A stretch of 64,000 bases of DNA from Deltaproteobacteria bacterium (GCA_021847245.1 JAJZUC010000001.1:47096-111095), one strand, 5' to 3'. Counted from the first letter of the stretch, positions 35,231-47,410 are shown. Notes: a model not told the origin generated them from the letters alone. Numbers and translations are program-made.

Positions 35231-36769
35231 ATGGCAGGGAAAAAGATCACGAGAAGAGAGTTCATCGTCGGATCGGCCATCGGCACCGCGGGGGCGGTGA
35301 CATTCGGCAGCGCCCTTGCCCACGCGGCCATGAGGGGGGGAGGGGGGGGCGGCATGGGGGGCTCGGGGGGCGGCACCATCAATCCGCCGCCGGGTGCCCC
35401 CTTCAGGGAGCCGCTGGAAATGGTGAACCTGAGCAGCGTCCCCGGGATCGTCGAGGTGGCGCTGGAGGCGAAGCCGGCCCAGGTTTCCGTCAACGGCACG
35501 ACGGCCACGCTCCTCACCTACAACGGCAGCTACCCCGCCCCCACCATCCGGGCGCGCCGGGGTGACATCCTCCGCATCCGCTTCCAAAATAATCTGCCCG
35601 AGCTCGGCACCAACATCCTCGGCCACGACCGGAGCATGACCAATCTCCACACCCACGGCCTCCACGTCTCCCCCTCCGGGATATCCGACAACATGATGCG
35701 CATGTTTGCGCCGGGACAGGATGGACTCTACGAGTACGACCTCATGAAGCAGGAGGCGGGAACCCTCAACTTCTACCACCCCCACCTCCACGGGAACGTG
35801 GCCGAACAGTACTGGGGCGGGATGGCCGGCGCCCTCGTCATCGAGGACGAGACGCCGCTTCTCTCCGCCTTCGACACCCACACGATGATTCTGAAGGACA
35901 TCACGCTTTCAGGCGGTGCCCCCGAGCCGTACACCTCCATGATGGACTACATGCACGGCAAGGAGGGAAACACCATCATGGTGAGCGGCCAGGTGAACCC
36001 GGTCCTCCCGATCCGTCCCGGCCAGGTGCAGCGGTGGCGGATCGTGAACGCCAGCAACGCCCGGTTCTACCACCTCTCCCTCGAAGGGCACACGTTCCAG
36101 GTCATCGGGACCGAGGGGGGGCTTCTCGACAAGCCGTACCCGCTCTCGAAGGTCCTCCTCTCCCCGGGCGAGCGGGTCGACCTCCTCGTCAAGGCGTCAA
36201 CCAGGGCCGGCGCCTACCGGCTCCTGGCGCTCCCCTACGCCAGGCAGGGGATGATGTCTTCCCCGACCATCACCCTCCTCACCATGCAGTGCGGGGGCAC
36301 CGCTGCGAAGGACACCATCCCTTCCGTCATCAATCCGAACGCCAGTCGCGCCGTCATGAATACAGCAACGCTTCCGAAGCGGTCCCTCACCCTCAGCATG
36401 GGGCAGGGGCGGGGGTACATCAACGGCATCTCTTTCGAGGGGATGGATCATACCTTCATGATCGACTCCGCGCTCGGCACGTACGAGGTCTGGGAGATCA
36501 CCAACGGCAGCGGCATGGACCACCCGTTCCACCAGCACGTCAACCCCTGCCAGGTCCTCTCCGTCACCGGGGGGGACGCCGGGTACGCCTCGTTTCTCAC
36601 GACCGCGCCGGCGTGGAAGGACACGGTCCTCGTACCCAAGTGGGGGAAGGTGACGATGCTTGTTCCGGTCATGGACTATGGGGGGACGGCCATGTTCCAC
36701 TGCCACATCATCGAGCACGAGGATATCGGGATGATGGGGGTCTGGATGATAGGGGGCGGGATGATGTAG
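35231..36769 (+). CDS. Tat-exported multicopper oxidase
   Basis: A 512-residue laccase/CueO-type oxidase. The N-terminus KKITRREFIVGSAIGTAGAV is a twin-arginine signal, so the folded copper enzyme is exported. A Gly/Met-rich linker (~34-50) precedes three cupredoxin domains. All four copper blocks are present: HTHGLH, HPHLHGN, HPFHQHVNPCQV and FHCHIIEHEDIGMM, the last giving the T1 Cys and the T2/T3 His ligands. A probable role is oxidation of Cu(I) or Mn/Fe at the cell surface; related Geobacter oxidases take part in metal reduction, but this one cannot be equated with them. Single-gene unit: a promoter and two terminators bracket it. Confidence 0.93.
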   Translation: MAGKKITRREFIVGSAIGTAGAVTFGSALAHAAMRGGGGGGMGGSGGGTINPPPGAPFREPLEMVNLSSVPGIVEVALEAKPAQVSVNGTTATLLTYNGSYPAPTIRARRGDILRIRFQNNLPELGTNILGHDRSMTNLHTHGLHVSPSGISDNMMRMFAPGQDGLYEYDLMKQEAGTLNFYHPHLHGNVAEQYWGGMAGALVIEDETPLLSAFDTHTMILKDITLSGGAPEPYTSMMDYMHGKEGNTIMVSGQVNPVLPIRPGQVQRWRIVNASNARFYHLSLEGHTFQVIGTEGGLLDKPYPLSKVLLSPGERVDLLVKASTRAGAYRLLALPYARQGMMSSPTITLLTMQCGGTAAKDTIPSVINPNASRAVMNTATLPKRSLTLSMGQGRGYINGISFEGMDHTFMIDSALGTYEVWEITNGSGMDHPFHQHVNPCQVLSVTGGDAGYASFLTTAPAWKDTVLVPKWGKVTMLVPVMDYGGTAMFHCHIIEHEDIGMMGVWMIGGGMM

Positions 36770-36790
36770 TCTCATCTCCGGGGAAAAAGG

Positions 36791-36832
36791 AAACCGCCGC
36801 CCGGCAGCTTGCCGGCGCGGCGGTTTTCGTTT
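36791..36832 (+). terminator. Terminator between multicopper oxidase and cheX-like gene
   Basis: AAACCGCCGC (36791-36800) and GCGGCGGTTT (36817-36826), with a second stem CCGGCA/TGCCGG inside and a TTTTCGTTT tail. It lies between convergent genes and may act both ways. Confidence 0.85.
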
Positions 36833-36862
36833 GGATGCAGGCAAAGGGGGGCAGCCGACCGG

Positions 36863-37360
36863 TCAGATGTAGACCATCACCCGGAGGGAGAAGCTGCCGT
36901 CCAGCGACCTGAAGGGGATGGTGACCCCCTTGCACTGGACGTTCATGCTTGAGCCGCCCGGTTTCTCCCCCTCGTCCCCCATGGTGCGGATCGTGCCGGA
37001 AACCACCAGCGGCAACCCCAGGGCGACGCTGCCGTACTGCTCATGGTACCTGGTCTTGAAGACCCCCGCGATGTTGTTCGTCAGTTCGCCGATGGCGTCG
37101 CGGATCGATTCCTCGTCCGGCTCGTCGAGCATCAGGAGCTGTTTCGCGATGGTGACGGCCGCCGCGCTGTCGGTGCCGAGGATGATGTACCCGACCCGGT
37201 CCCCCGCCACCCCGACGATCCCGACGACATCGGAGTCGACCGGGTCGACCTTCTTTTCCACCTTGCCGGCATAGATATCCACCCCCAGATAGTTCTTGAA
37301 GGTATCCTGGGTGGCCGACATGATGGTGAACATGATTTCTTCGAACGTAATTCCACCCAT
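36863..37360 (-). CDS. CheX/CheC-family chemotaxis phosphatase-like protein
   Basis: A 165-residue CheX-like protein. IRDAIGELTNNIAGVFK carries the ExxN phosphatase motif, and the downstream ALGLPLVVSGT fits the family's P-x-x-x-x-G-x-P type region. Such proteins dephosphorylate CheY or single-domain receivers, or act as regulators. No che genes are adjacent; it stands alone between convergent multicopper oxidase and divergent secA. In this window it could act on the many stand-alone receivers, which is conjecture. The start is ATG at 37360 (MGGITFEEIMFTI). Confidence 0.82.
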   Translation of the reverse strand: MGGITFEEIMFTIMSATQDTFKNYLGVDIYAGKVEKKVDPVDSDVVGIVGVAGDRVGYIILGTDSAAAVTIAKQLLMLDEPDEESIRDAIGELTNNIAGVFKTRYHEQYGSVALGLPLVVSGTIRTMGDEGEKPGGSSMNVQCKGVTIPFRSLDGSFSLRVMVYI

Positions 37361-37589
37361 GGCTTCCCCGCAGCGGTGACGTTACCTCTTCCTTGATCTC
37401 ATCGCCCCGGCCGGAGAAAACTTTAGCGCTTTTCGGTCCATGGGACGCCGAAGCGCCTGACATTCTCCCTCTTTCGCGGTGCCCCGTCGTCCTCCGGCGC
37501 TCGACGTAATGTATTGAGCATTTTTCCCCATTGTGGTACCGTTTCCCGTTACTTTTGTTCCAATCTACCCTTCGACAGGAGATTAGTTA

Positions 37590-40289
<2,700 letters not shown>

Positions 40290-40299
40290 TCTGTGTCTT

Positions 40300-40354
40300 G
40301 TAGGGGCGGCCCCCGCGTGGCCGCCTTCGAGGCAACCACACAAAGTTGCCCTAC
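40300..40354. repeat. GTAGGGGC-ended dispersed palindrome
   Basis: Begins GTAGGGGCGGCC and ends TTGCCCTAC; internal GGCGGCC/GTGGCCGCC and GGCAAC/GTTGCC pairings. It fills most of the secA-argJ gap. Third copy of the family in the window. Confidence 0.65.
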
Positions 40355-40367
40355 CGGGAGATGCGTC

Positions 40368-41549
40368 ATGAACATCAAAGGCTTTCAGTTCTCCGCCGTG
40401 GAGGCGGCCATCAAGAAGCCGGGCCGGCTCGACCTGGCGCTGATCTTTTCCGAAACGCCGGCCGCCGTGGCGGCGGTCTATACCACGAACAAAGTGAAGG
40501 CGGCGCCGGTGCTCCTCGACATGGAGCGGACCCGTAACGGCTCCTGCCAGGCGATCGTGGTGAACAGCGGCAATGCCAACGCCTGTACCGGCCCCCGGGG
40601 GATGGACGACGCGCGGGAGACCACGCGGCTGGTGGCCGAGGGGCTCGGGATTCCGGACGAGGCGGTGCTCGTCTCCTCCACCGGCGTCATCGGCGTGCCG
40701 CTTCCGATGGAACGGATCCGTACAGGGATCAGGCCCTTGGTGGACGGGCTCTCCGGCGGCACCCTGGACGAGGTGGCCCGCGCCATCATGACCACCGATA
40801 CCTTCCCCAAGCTGGAGAGCCGGAAGGGGAGCGCCGGCGGGAAGGAGTACACCATCGCCGGCATCGCCAAGGGGGCCGGGATGATCATGCCGAACATGGC
40901 CACCATGCTCGCCTTCATCGTCACCGATGCGGCGGTGGAGCCGGCGTGGCTCCGGACGGTGTTTGCCGCCGGCATCGAGCGCTCCTTCAACGCCATCACC
41001 GTCGATGGCGACACCTCCACCAACGATACCGCCGTCATCATGGCAAACGGCGCGGCCGGCAACCCGCCGCTGACCGGCTCCGCCGACGGTGCCGCCGACT
41101 TCGTCCGGCTCCTCGACGAGGTGCTCCTGGCACTGGCGAAACTCATCGTCAGGGACGGGGAAGGGGCGACCAAGTTCGTGGAGATCACCGTGCGGGGGGC
41201 GCGTTCCGACGCCGACGCCAAGCGGGCGGCCATGGCGGTTGCCAACTCGTGCCTCGTGAAGACCGCCTTCTTCGGCCAGGACGCCAACTGGGGGCGGATC
41301 TTCGCGGCGGTGGGGTATTCCGGCGCCGATGTGGAGCCGGAGCGGACGGAGCTCTTCTTCGACGACGTCCTGATGGTGAAGAACGGCGTCTTTGCCGGTG
41401 GCGATGCCGAGGCGCGAGGCACGGAGATCCTGAAACAGAAGGAGTTCAAGGTTGTCGTCGACCTGCACCTCGGTGGCGGCGCCGCCACGGTCTACACCTC
41501 GGATCTTTCGTACGACTACGTGAAAATCAATGCCGACTACCGGACCTGA
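40368..41549 (+). CDS. argJ: Bifunctional ornithine acetyltransferase/N-acetylglutamate synthase
   Basis: A 393-residue ArgJ of the cyclic arginine pathway. The ATG at 40368 has GGGAG seven bases upstream; the frame is open earlier only through repeat sequence. AVYTTNKVKAAPV and VVNSGNANACTG are characteristic. The self-cleavage site MPNMATMLAF has the nucleophilic Thr179, which becomes the N-terminus of the beta chain. SFNAITVDGDTSTNDT and FFGQDANWGRI complete the active site. The enzyme recycles the acetyl group from N-acetylornithine; the bifunctional claim rests on the family. No other arg gene adjoins. Confidence 0.96.
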   Translation: MNIKGFQFSAVEAAIKKPGRLDLALIFSETPAAVAAVYTTNKVKAAPVLLDMERTRNGSCQAIVVNSGNANACTGPRGMDDARETTRLVAEGLGIPDEAVLVSSTGVIGVPLPMERIRTGIRPLVDGLSGGTLDEVARAIMTTDTFPKLESRKGSAGGKEYTIAGIAKGAGMIMPNMATMLAFIVTDAAVEPAWLRTVFAAGIERSFNAITVDGDTSTNDTAVIMANGAAGNPPLTGSADGAADFVRLLDEVLLALAKLIVRDGEGATKFVEITVRGARSDADAKRAAMAVANSCLVKTAFFGQDANWGRIFAAVGYSGADVEPERTELFFDDVLMVKNGVFAGGDAEARGTEILKQKEFKVVVDLHLGGGAATVYTSDLSYDYVKINADYRT

Positions 41550-41552
41550 TTC

Positions 41553-41580
41553 GTGAGGAGTGATGAGTGAGGAGTGAGAA
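41553..41580 (+). repeat. Four GTGAGNN heptamers
   Basis: GTGAGGA, GTGATGA, GTGAGGA, GTGAGAA in perfect 7-bp register, starting 4 bp after the argJ stop. Same family as the 5254, 13690 and 49491 arrays. Confidence 0.75.
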
Positions 41581-41614
41581 AAATCCCGGCTTGGGCCGCA
41601 GAGGGGGGAGTTCG

Positions 41615-42013
41615 ATGGGTAGGCTGCTCGCTTGTCTGGTGGTGCTTGTTCTGTTTACTTGCGGTGCGACGCTCGTTTTCGGGGCCGACCTGAGGATCAC
41701 GGAAATGGCGGTCACCACCAAGATCGTCCGGAACAATCCGATCGATTCGGTGAAGCGGATATCATCGACGTCGGTCAAGGCCCTCTACTGTTTTACCCGG
41801 CTCGTGAACCCTTCGCAGCAGGATACCACCATCAAGCACGTCTGGTACAGGGACGGCGAGATGGTCGGCGAGCAGGAGCTCAAGGTGAAGGGAGAGAAGT
41901 GGCGGACCTGGAGCAAACGCCCCATCGACCGGGAGTCGGTCGGGAAGTGGCGGGTTGAGGCCCTCGACTCAGGGGGGAAGCTGCTGAAGGCGGTGGAATT
42001 CAAGATCAACTGA
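41615..42013 (+). CDS. Exported DUF2914-type protein
   Basis: A 132-residue protein starting at the ATG at 41615, with a GGGGGGAG site a few bases upstream. The first ~23 residues (GRLLACLVVLVLFTCGATLVFGA) are a signal peptide. The mature part matches the DUF2914 pattern: YCFTRLVNPSQQDTTIKHVWYRDGEMV, then EKWRTWSKRPI and GKWRVEALDSGGKLL, ending FKIN. The domain is a small beta fold of unknown function, probably periplasmic. It is between argJ and an exported serine hydrolase, without a clear pathway link. Confidence 0.82.
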   Translation: MGRLLACLVVLVLFTCGATLVFGADLRITEMAVTTKIVRNNPIDSVKRISSTSVKALYCFTRLVNPSQQDTTIKHVWYRDGEMVGEQELKVKGEKWRTWSKRPIDRESVGKWRVEALDSGGKLLKAVEFKIN

Positions 42014-42121
42014 AGGGGGGCTCTGCTCCCCTTTTCCATTTATGCGGCCCGGCTTTTGCAGTTCCTTCCCTGTACCCGCAACAGCCCAGGACCTCCCCCG
42101 CGCGAAGATGGTGAAATACCA

Positions 42122-43312
42122 GTGAGACACGGAAAACTTCTCGTCATACTCTGCGTGCTGCTCAGTTCGCTGACGGTTTTCGCCGGCGATGTGCCGCTCG
42201 TCGTCACCTCCGAAAAGGCGGGGATCATCGGGGCAGTCGTGGAAAAGGCGATGGCGGACGGGCTAGTTGCCGGAGGGGTCGTGCTCGTCGGCAACCGTAC
42301 CGGGGTCGTCTGCGAAACCGCTTTCGGCCGGACCGCGGGGACACCCGACGCGCCCCCCGTCACCAGCGATACGCTCTTCGATCTCGCCTCCCTTACCAAG
42401 GTCATTGCCACGACACCCGCCGTCATGAAGCTGGCGGAGGAGGGGAAGGTGAGTCTCGTCGACCCCGTCGTCCGGTGGTTTCCCGAGTTCGCCGGCAAGG
42501 GGAAGGACGAGGTGCTCGTGGTCAATCTCCTGACACATACCTCGGGGCTTGACGATTTTCCCCCCTCCCCCCGTGCGCCCCTCCAGAGTGCCATCGAGGG
42601 AGCGGCCGCCCAGAAACTGAAGGGGGAACCGGGGCATCGCTTCAGGTACGCGGATATCAATTTCATCCTCCTGGCCGAGCTGGTGCGGCGGGCCTCTGGA
42701 GCCCCCCTCGACAGGTACGCATCTGCCTCCTTCTACGCGCCGCTCGGGATGTGGGACACCTGTTTCAATCCGGGCCCTGCGGCAGCCGGCCGGTGCGCGG
42801 CCACCCTCGACGGGTCGGGTCTCCCCCAGTTCGGGAAGGTCCAGGACCCTGCGGCCCGGCTCCTCGACGGGGTGGCCGGACACGCGGGGCTCTTTTCCAC
42901 CGTCGGGGACCTGGCGTCGTTTTGCCGGATGATCCTGAACGGAGGAACGCTCAACGGCCATCAGGTGCTGGAGCCGCGCACCGTCGCCCAGATGACCGCC
43001 CCCTATTTTTCCCGCAGCGGGAAGGTGGCGCGGGGGCTTGGCTGGGATATCTCCTCACCATACTCATCGCCGCGCGGCAACGGTTTCTCCGAGTATTCGT
43101 TCGGCCACACCGGCTATTCTGGGGGATCGGTATGGCTCGACCCCGATAGCGGCTCCTACGTCATTTTTCTATCTTCGCGCCTCGACTACCGGCATACCCG
43201 CGCCTTCAGCAAGCTGCGCAGCGACATCTCCACCCTTGCGTTCGAGATGCTCGAACCGACCTTTTATGCGCGCGCCGTGGAGGGTGGGGGAACCCCTTCG
43301 CGGTTCCGGTAA
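42122..43312 (+). CDS. Exported serine hydrolase, beta-lactamase class C fold
   Basis: A 396-residue protein. A signal peptide (RHGKLLVILCVLLSSLTVFAG) is followed by a penicillin-binding-protein/class C beta-lactamase fold: the catalytic SxxK is in LASLTKVIAT, the second block is FRYADINFILLAEL (Tyr kept, Asn of YxN not obvious), and the third is FGHTGYSGGS (HTG in place of KTG). These features fit esterases or peptidases of the EstB/PBP4* type better than a true beta-lactamase. The start is GTG at 42122; no strong ribosome site is visible. It is probably periplasmic, with unknown substrate. Confidence 0.85.
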   Translation: MRHGKLLVILCVLLSSLTVFAGDVPLVVTSEKAGIIGAVVEKAMADGLVAGGVVLVGNRTGVVCETAFGRTAGTPDAPPVTSDTLFDLASLTKVIATTPAVMKLAEEGKVSLVDPVVRWFPEFAGKGKDEVLVVNLLTHTSGLDDFPPSPRAPLQSAIEGAAAQKLKGEPGHRFRYADINFILLAELVRRASGAPLDRYASASFYAPLGMWDTCFNPGPAAAGRCAATLDGSGLPQFGKVQDPAARLLDGVAGHAGLFSTVGDLASFCRMILNGGTLNGHQVLEPRTVAQMTAPYFSRSGKVARGLGWDISSPYSSPRGNGFSEYSFGHTGYSGGSVWLDPDSGSYVIFLSSRLDYRHTRAFSKLRSDISTLAFEMLEPTFYARAVEGGGTPSRFR

Positions 43313-43317
43313 ATATC

Positions 43318-43346
43318 TTGACACCCTGGGGGTCTTATGCTAGCTT
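43318..43346 (+). promoter_or_regulatory. Candidate extended -10 sigma-70 promoter
   Basis: TTGACA (43318-43323), 17-bp spacer, TAGCTT (43341-43346) with TG one base upstream (extended -10). Lies 69 bp before the receiver gene at 43415. Confidence 0.5.
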
Positions 43347-43414
43347 TTCCCGCGATTGTCCGCGGTTTGAGGCTGTTTTGACCAGGCCGCAGACCCCCCC
43401 CTGAGGAGGATTTC

Positions 43415-44644
43415 ATGGGCAGCAGGCTTCTCCTTGCCGACGACAGCATTACCATTCAGAAGGTCGTAGGGATCATCTTCGCCAACGAGGATTACGAGCT
43501 GACCGTCGTCGACAACGGTGACGCCGCCGTGGAAATGGCCCGTGAGGTCCGCCCCGATGTGATGCTGGTGGACGCGGTCATGCCCGGAAAAAGCGGTTAC
43601 GAGGTCTGCACGGCGGTCCGCAGGGATCCCCTCCTGAAGGATGTCCCGATCCTCCTGATGACCGGTGCCTTTGAGCCCTTTGACGAGGGAAAGGCCCGCG
43701 AAAGCGGGGCTGACGACTTCATCTCCAAGCCTTTCGAATCCCAGCAGCTTGTCGACAAGGTGAAGGGCCTCGTGGCGCTTCGCGCATCGCGGCCGGAAGC
43801 GCCGGCGGCAGCTGCCGCTCCGGAGGTGCCGGTCGAGGACCCCTTTTCGCTCGATATCGAGACGCCGACGCTGGTGGCCGAAGAGCCCGTCGCCCCTGCC
43901 GTCCCCTTTGCCGAGCCGCTCTTCGAGACGCCCGCTGCGCCGGAGCCGGCGTTTTTCGCCGAGCTTGAGGAAGTTTCTCCTGCCGACGACCTCTGGGGTG
44001 CTTTTGAGCTCGTGGAAGAGGTTGTTGAGGAGGAGGTTGGGGGAGGGATCAAAACAGCGGTTGAGATCGAAGCCCCATCAGGTGCACCCGAGCCGATCGG
44101 GGAGATCACTTTCGGCGCTCCGGCGCCCGCCCCGGCCGAGACGGTGGAGTTCGGCATCCCGGCCGAAGAAGAGTTCGTCTTCGGGGTCGAGGAGAAGCCA
44201 GCCGCGCCGTCGCCTCCCGCTGTGGAACAGTTCGACGCCCTTTCCGCCGATACCTTCTCGTTCGAGTCCGTTTCCGCCCCCCCCGCGGAGCCCTTCGCGT
44301 TCGGGATGGAGGAGGCGGCCGCACCGGCTGCGGAAGAGCCGGCCGCCGGCGAGGCTTTCGCCCCCCTGTTCGGGGAGCCGGCTCAGCCGGAGGTCGAACG
44401 ACAGTTCGCGCCCGAGGAGGAGTATGTACCGGCGGCGGAGGCGCTCGCTCCGCCAGTTGCTGCGATCCCGTCCGGGCCTGTCGAGGCGCCCGCCGGAGCC
44501 CTCACCCTCACCGAGGAGCAGCTCTCGGCGGCCATCTCCCGGGTCTCCAGGGAGATCATCGAGAGGATCGCCTGGGAAGTCGTTCCAGATCTGGCGGAGA
44601 CGCTCATCAAGGAAGAGATCCGCAAGATCAAGGAAGGGAGTTAG
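43415..44644 (+). CDS. Receiver protein with long acidic Pro/Ala-rich linker
   Basis: A 409-residue protein. The N-terminal receiver (~1-122: LLLADDSITIQKVV, phosphoacceptor Asp in MLVDAVMPGKSG, FISKPFES) is joined to ~235 residues of low-complexity Ala/Pro/Glu sequence with recurring FxFGxEE and PFAEPLFE phrases. The last ~45 residues are a conserved-looking helix, TEEQLSAAISRVSREIIERI, running to KEEIRKIKEGS. This receiver-linker-helix plan is seen in deltaproteobacterial regulators, where the terminal helix may serve as a docking element. No enzyme or DNA-binding domain. It has its own candidate promoter and a terminator after it. Confidence 0.82.
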   Translation: MGSRLLLADDSITIQKVVGIIFANEDYELTVVDNGDAAVEMAREVRPDVMLVDAVMPGKSGYEVCTAVRRDPLLKDVPILLMTGAFEPFDEGKARESGADDFISKPFESQQLVDKVKGLVALRASRPEAPAAAAAPEVPVEDPFSLDIETPTLVAEEPVAPAVPFAEPLFETPAAPEPAFFAELEEVSPADDLWGAFELVEEVVEEEVGGGIKTAVEIEAPSGAPEPIGEITFGAPAPAPAETVEFGIPAEEEFVFGVEEKPAAPSPPAVEQFDALSADTFSFESVSAPPAEPFAFGMEEAAAPAAEEPAAGEAFAPLFGEPAQPEVERQFAPEEEYVPAAEALAPPVAAIPSGPVEAPAGALTLTEEQLSAAISRVSREIIERIAWEVVPDLAETLIKEEIRKIKEGS

Positions 44645-44682
44645 GGGCCGGGAAGCGGTGCCGGGAAGAATTGCTGACGCTG

Positions 44683-44712
44683 AAATGGGGATGCCACATC
44701 CCCATTTTTCAT
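44683..44712 (+). terminator. Terminator between receiver gene and valS
   Basis: AAATGGGGATG (44683-44693), CCA loop, CATCCCCATTT (44697-44707), T run to 44709 then CATTTT. It lies only 26 bp before the valS start, so it may also act as an attenuator of read-through. Confidence 0.85.
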
Positions 44713-44737
44713 TTTGCAGATGAAAGAGGTTATTCCA

Positions 44738-47401
44738 ATGGCAGACAAGGAACTTGCCAAGGTCTACGAACCGCAGGCCGTTGAGGAAAAGTGGTACGCA
44801 ACGTGGGAGCGGGAGGGGTACTTCCACGCCGGGGCAACGAGCGACAAGCCCGCATACAGCATCGTCATCCCCCCGCCGAACGTCACCGGCGCGCTCCACA
44901 TGGGGCACGCCCTGAACAATACGCTGCAGGACATCCTCTGCCGCTGGAAACGGATGAGCGGCTACAACGTCCTCTGGATGCCCGGAACCGACCATGCCGG
45001 CATCGCGACCCAGAACGTGGTGGAGCGGCAGCTGGCCGGTGAAGGGAAGGACCGGCACGAGTTGGGGCGGGCGGCGTTCATCGAGCGGGTCTGGAAATGG
45101 AAGGCAGAGTCCGGCGGCCAGATCATCGGACAGCTGAAGCGCCTGGGCGCCTCCTGCGACTGGGAGCGGGAGCGCTTCACCATGGACGAGGGGCTCTCCC
45201 GGGCGGTGCGGGAGGTCTTCGTCCGCCTCTACGAGGAGGGGCTCATCTACCGGGACAACCGGCTCATCAACTGGTGTCCCCGCTGCCACACGGCCCTCTC
45301 CGACATCGAGGTGGAGCACGAGGAGAAGGCCGGCCACCTCTGGCACATCCGCTACCCCGTGGTGGGGGAGCCGGGACGCTTCGTGGTGGTCGCCACCACC
45401 CGCCCCGAGACGATGCTCGGCGATACCGCCGTGGCGGTCCACCCCGAGGACGGGCGCTACGCCGACCTCGTCGGCAAGACGGTGCTCCTGCCGCTCGTGA
45501 ACCGGGAGATCCCGGTGGTGGCCGACGACTACGTCGACCGCGAGTTCGGCACCGGCGTGGTGAAGATCACCCCGGCCCACGACTTCAACGATTTCGAGGT
45601 GGGGAAGCGCCACAACCTCGACCGGATCAACATCTTCGACGAATCGGGCTTCATCAACGCCGCCGGCCACCAGTACGAGGGACTCGACCGCTTCGCCGCC
45701 CGGAAGAAGATCGTGGCCGACCTGGAGGAGCAGGCGCTTCTGGAGAAGATCGCCGACCACGCCCTGGCCGTGGGGGGCTGCTACCGCTGCAAGACGGTGG
45801 TGGAGCCCTACCTGTCGCTCCAGTGGTACGTGAACGTCGGCCCCCTGGCGGAGCGGGCCCTGGCCGCGGTGAAGGAGGGCCGGACCCGGATCATCCCCCA
45901 GCAGTGGGAGAACACCTACTACGACTGGCTGGAGAATATCCGCGACTGGTGCATCTCGCGCCAGATCTGGTGGGGGCACCGGATTCCCGCCTGGTACTGC
46001 GACCACTGCGGCGAGACCACCGTCGCCAAGATCGACCCGGATAAATGCTCGAAGTGCGGCAGCGCCAACATCCGCCAGGAGACCGATGTCCTCGATACCT
46101 GGTTCTCCTCGGCGCTCTGGCCCTTCTCCACCATGGGGTGGCCCGACCGGACGCCGGAGCTTGCCACCTTCTACCCCACCTCGTGCCTCGTGACCGGCTT
46201 CGACATCCTCTTCTTCTGGGTCGCCCGGATGATGATGATGGGGCTTCATTTCATGGACGAGGTGCCGTTCCGTGACGTATACATCCACGCCCTGGTGCGC
46301 GACGCCCAGGGGCAGAAGATGAGCAAGTCCAAGGGGAACGTGATTGATCCCCTGACCGTCATCGACCAGTACGGCACCGACGCCTTCCGCTTCACCCTGG
46401 CCGCCTTCGCCGCCCAGGGGCGCGACATCAAGCTGGCAGAGGAGCGGATTGCCGGCTACCGGAACTTCGCCAACAAGATCTGGAACGCCTCCCGCTTCTG
46501 CCTCATGAACCTGGAAGGGTTCGATCCGGGGGGCGTCGATCCGGCGACCCTCGAATTCTCCAACGCCGACCGCTGGATCCTCTACCGGTTCAACGCGGCG
46601 GCCACCGAGACCCGGGAGGCGCTGGAGGCCTACCGCTTCAACGATGCGGCCGGGGGCCTCTACCGCTTCACCTGGAGCGAGTTCTGCGACTGGTACATCG
46701 AACTCGTGAAGGACGACCTCTACCGCGGCGACGCCTCGCGGCAGCAGTCGGCCCGCTACGTTCTCTGGCTGGTGCTGGAGCATCTCCTGCGCCTGCTCCA
46801 TCCGTTCATGCCGTTCATCACCGAGGAGATCTGGCAGGCGCTTCCCGGCATGCGGCCGACGCCGACGATCATGACCGCCCCTTGGCCCGAGCCGAATCCG
46901 GCCTGGGATTTTGCCGATGGCGCCGTCGAGATGGAACTCGTCATGGAGGTGATCCGGGGGATCCGGAACATCCGGGGGGAGATGGACGTGGCCCCGTCCC
47001 GGGAGATCGCGGTGATCCTGAACTGCGGCTCCGCGGCGAGCCTCCAGCTTCTGAAGAAGAACGAGGTATACATCGTGAGCCTCGCGCGGCTCTCGGACCT
47101 CGCCATCGGTACCGGGCTCGACAAGCCGGCCGACGCGGCGCTCCAGGTGGCGGGGGACGTGGAGATCGCCGTTCCGCTCAAGGGGCTCGTGGATGTCGAG
47201 GAGGAGGAGAAACGGCTCCTCAAGGAGATCGGAAAGCTGGAGAAGGACGAGGAGTTCCTCGCGAAGAAACTCCGCAACCCGTCCTTCGTGGAGCGCGCTC
47301 CTGCCGATGTGGTGGAGAAGGAGCGGGAGAAGCTCGCCGAGGCGCTCCAGAAAAAACAGGTGCTGCAGGCGAGTCTCGAAAAGATCAGAAGGCTCCGGTA
47401 G
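44738..47401 (+). CDS. valS: Valyl-tRNA synthetase
   Basis: An 887-residue class I aminoacyl-tRNA synthetase. The ATG at 44738 is preceded by AGAGG at nine bases; in-frame codons further upstream fall in the terminator region. IPPPNVTGALHMGHALNNT holds the HIGH-type motif (HMGH); GTDHAGIATQ, TTRPETMLGDTAVAVHP (editing domain), WWGHRIPAWYC and KMSKSKGNVIDP follow. The C-terminal coiled-coil arm (EEEEKRLLKEIGKLEKDEEF) is intact. Length is typical of the short bacterial ValS. Terminators on both sides make it a single-gene unit. Confidence 0.97.
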   Translation: MADKELAKVYEPQAVEEKWYATWEREGYFHAGATSDKPAYSIVIPPPNVTGALHMGHALNNTLQDILCRWKRMSGYNVLWMPGTDHAGIATQNVVERQLAGEGKDRHELGRAAFIERVWKWKAESGGQIIGQLKRLGASCDWERERFTMDEGLSRAVREVFVRLYEEGLIYRDNRLINWCPRCHTALSDIEVEHEEKAGHLWHIRYPVVGEPGRFVVVATTRPETMLGDTAVAVHPEDGRYADLVGKTVLLPLVNREIPVVADDYVDREFGTGVVKITPAHDFNDFEVGKRHNLDRINIFDESGFINAAGHQYEGLDRFAARKKIVADLEEQALLEKIADHALAVGGCYRCKTVVEPYLSLQWYVNVGPLAERALAAVKEGRTRIIPQQWENTYYDWLENIRDWCISRQIWWGHRIPAWYCDHCGETTVAKIDPDKCSKCGSANIRQETDVLDTWFSSALWPFSTMGWPDRTPELATFYPTSCLVTGFDILFFWVARMMMMGLHFMDEVPFRDVYIHALVRDAQGQKMSKSKGNVIDPLTVIDQYGTDAFRFTLAAFAAQGRDIKLAEERIAGYRNFANKIWNASRFCLMNLEGFDPGGVDPATLEFSNADRWILYRFNAAATETREALEAYRFNDAAGGLYRFTWSEFCDWYIELVKDDLYRGDASRQQSARYVLWLVLEHLLRLLHPFMPFITEEIWQALPGMRPTPTIMTAPWPEPNPAWDFADGAVEMELVMEVIRGIRNIRGEMDVAPSREIAVILNCGSAASLQLLKKNEVYIVSLARLSDLAIGTGLDKPADAALQVAGDVEIAVPLKGLVDVEEEEKRLLKEIGKLEKDEEFLAKKLRNPSFVERAPADVVEKEREKLAEALQKKQVLQASLEKIRRLR

Positions 47402-47410
47402 CGGGGGGGG

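Noticed and set aside
42122..43312. Calling the serine hydrolase an antibiotic-resistance beta-lactamase
   Set aside because: The YxN and KTG motifs are changed to forms typical of esterases/peptidases; nothing supports resistance.
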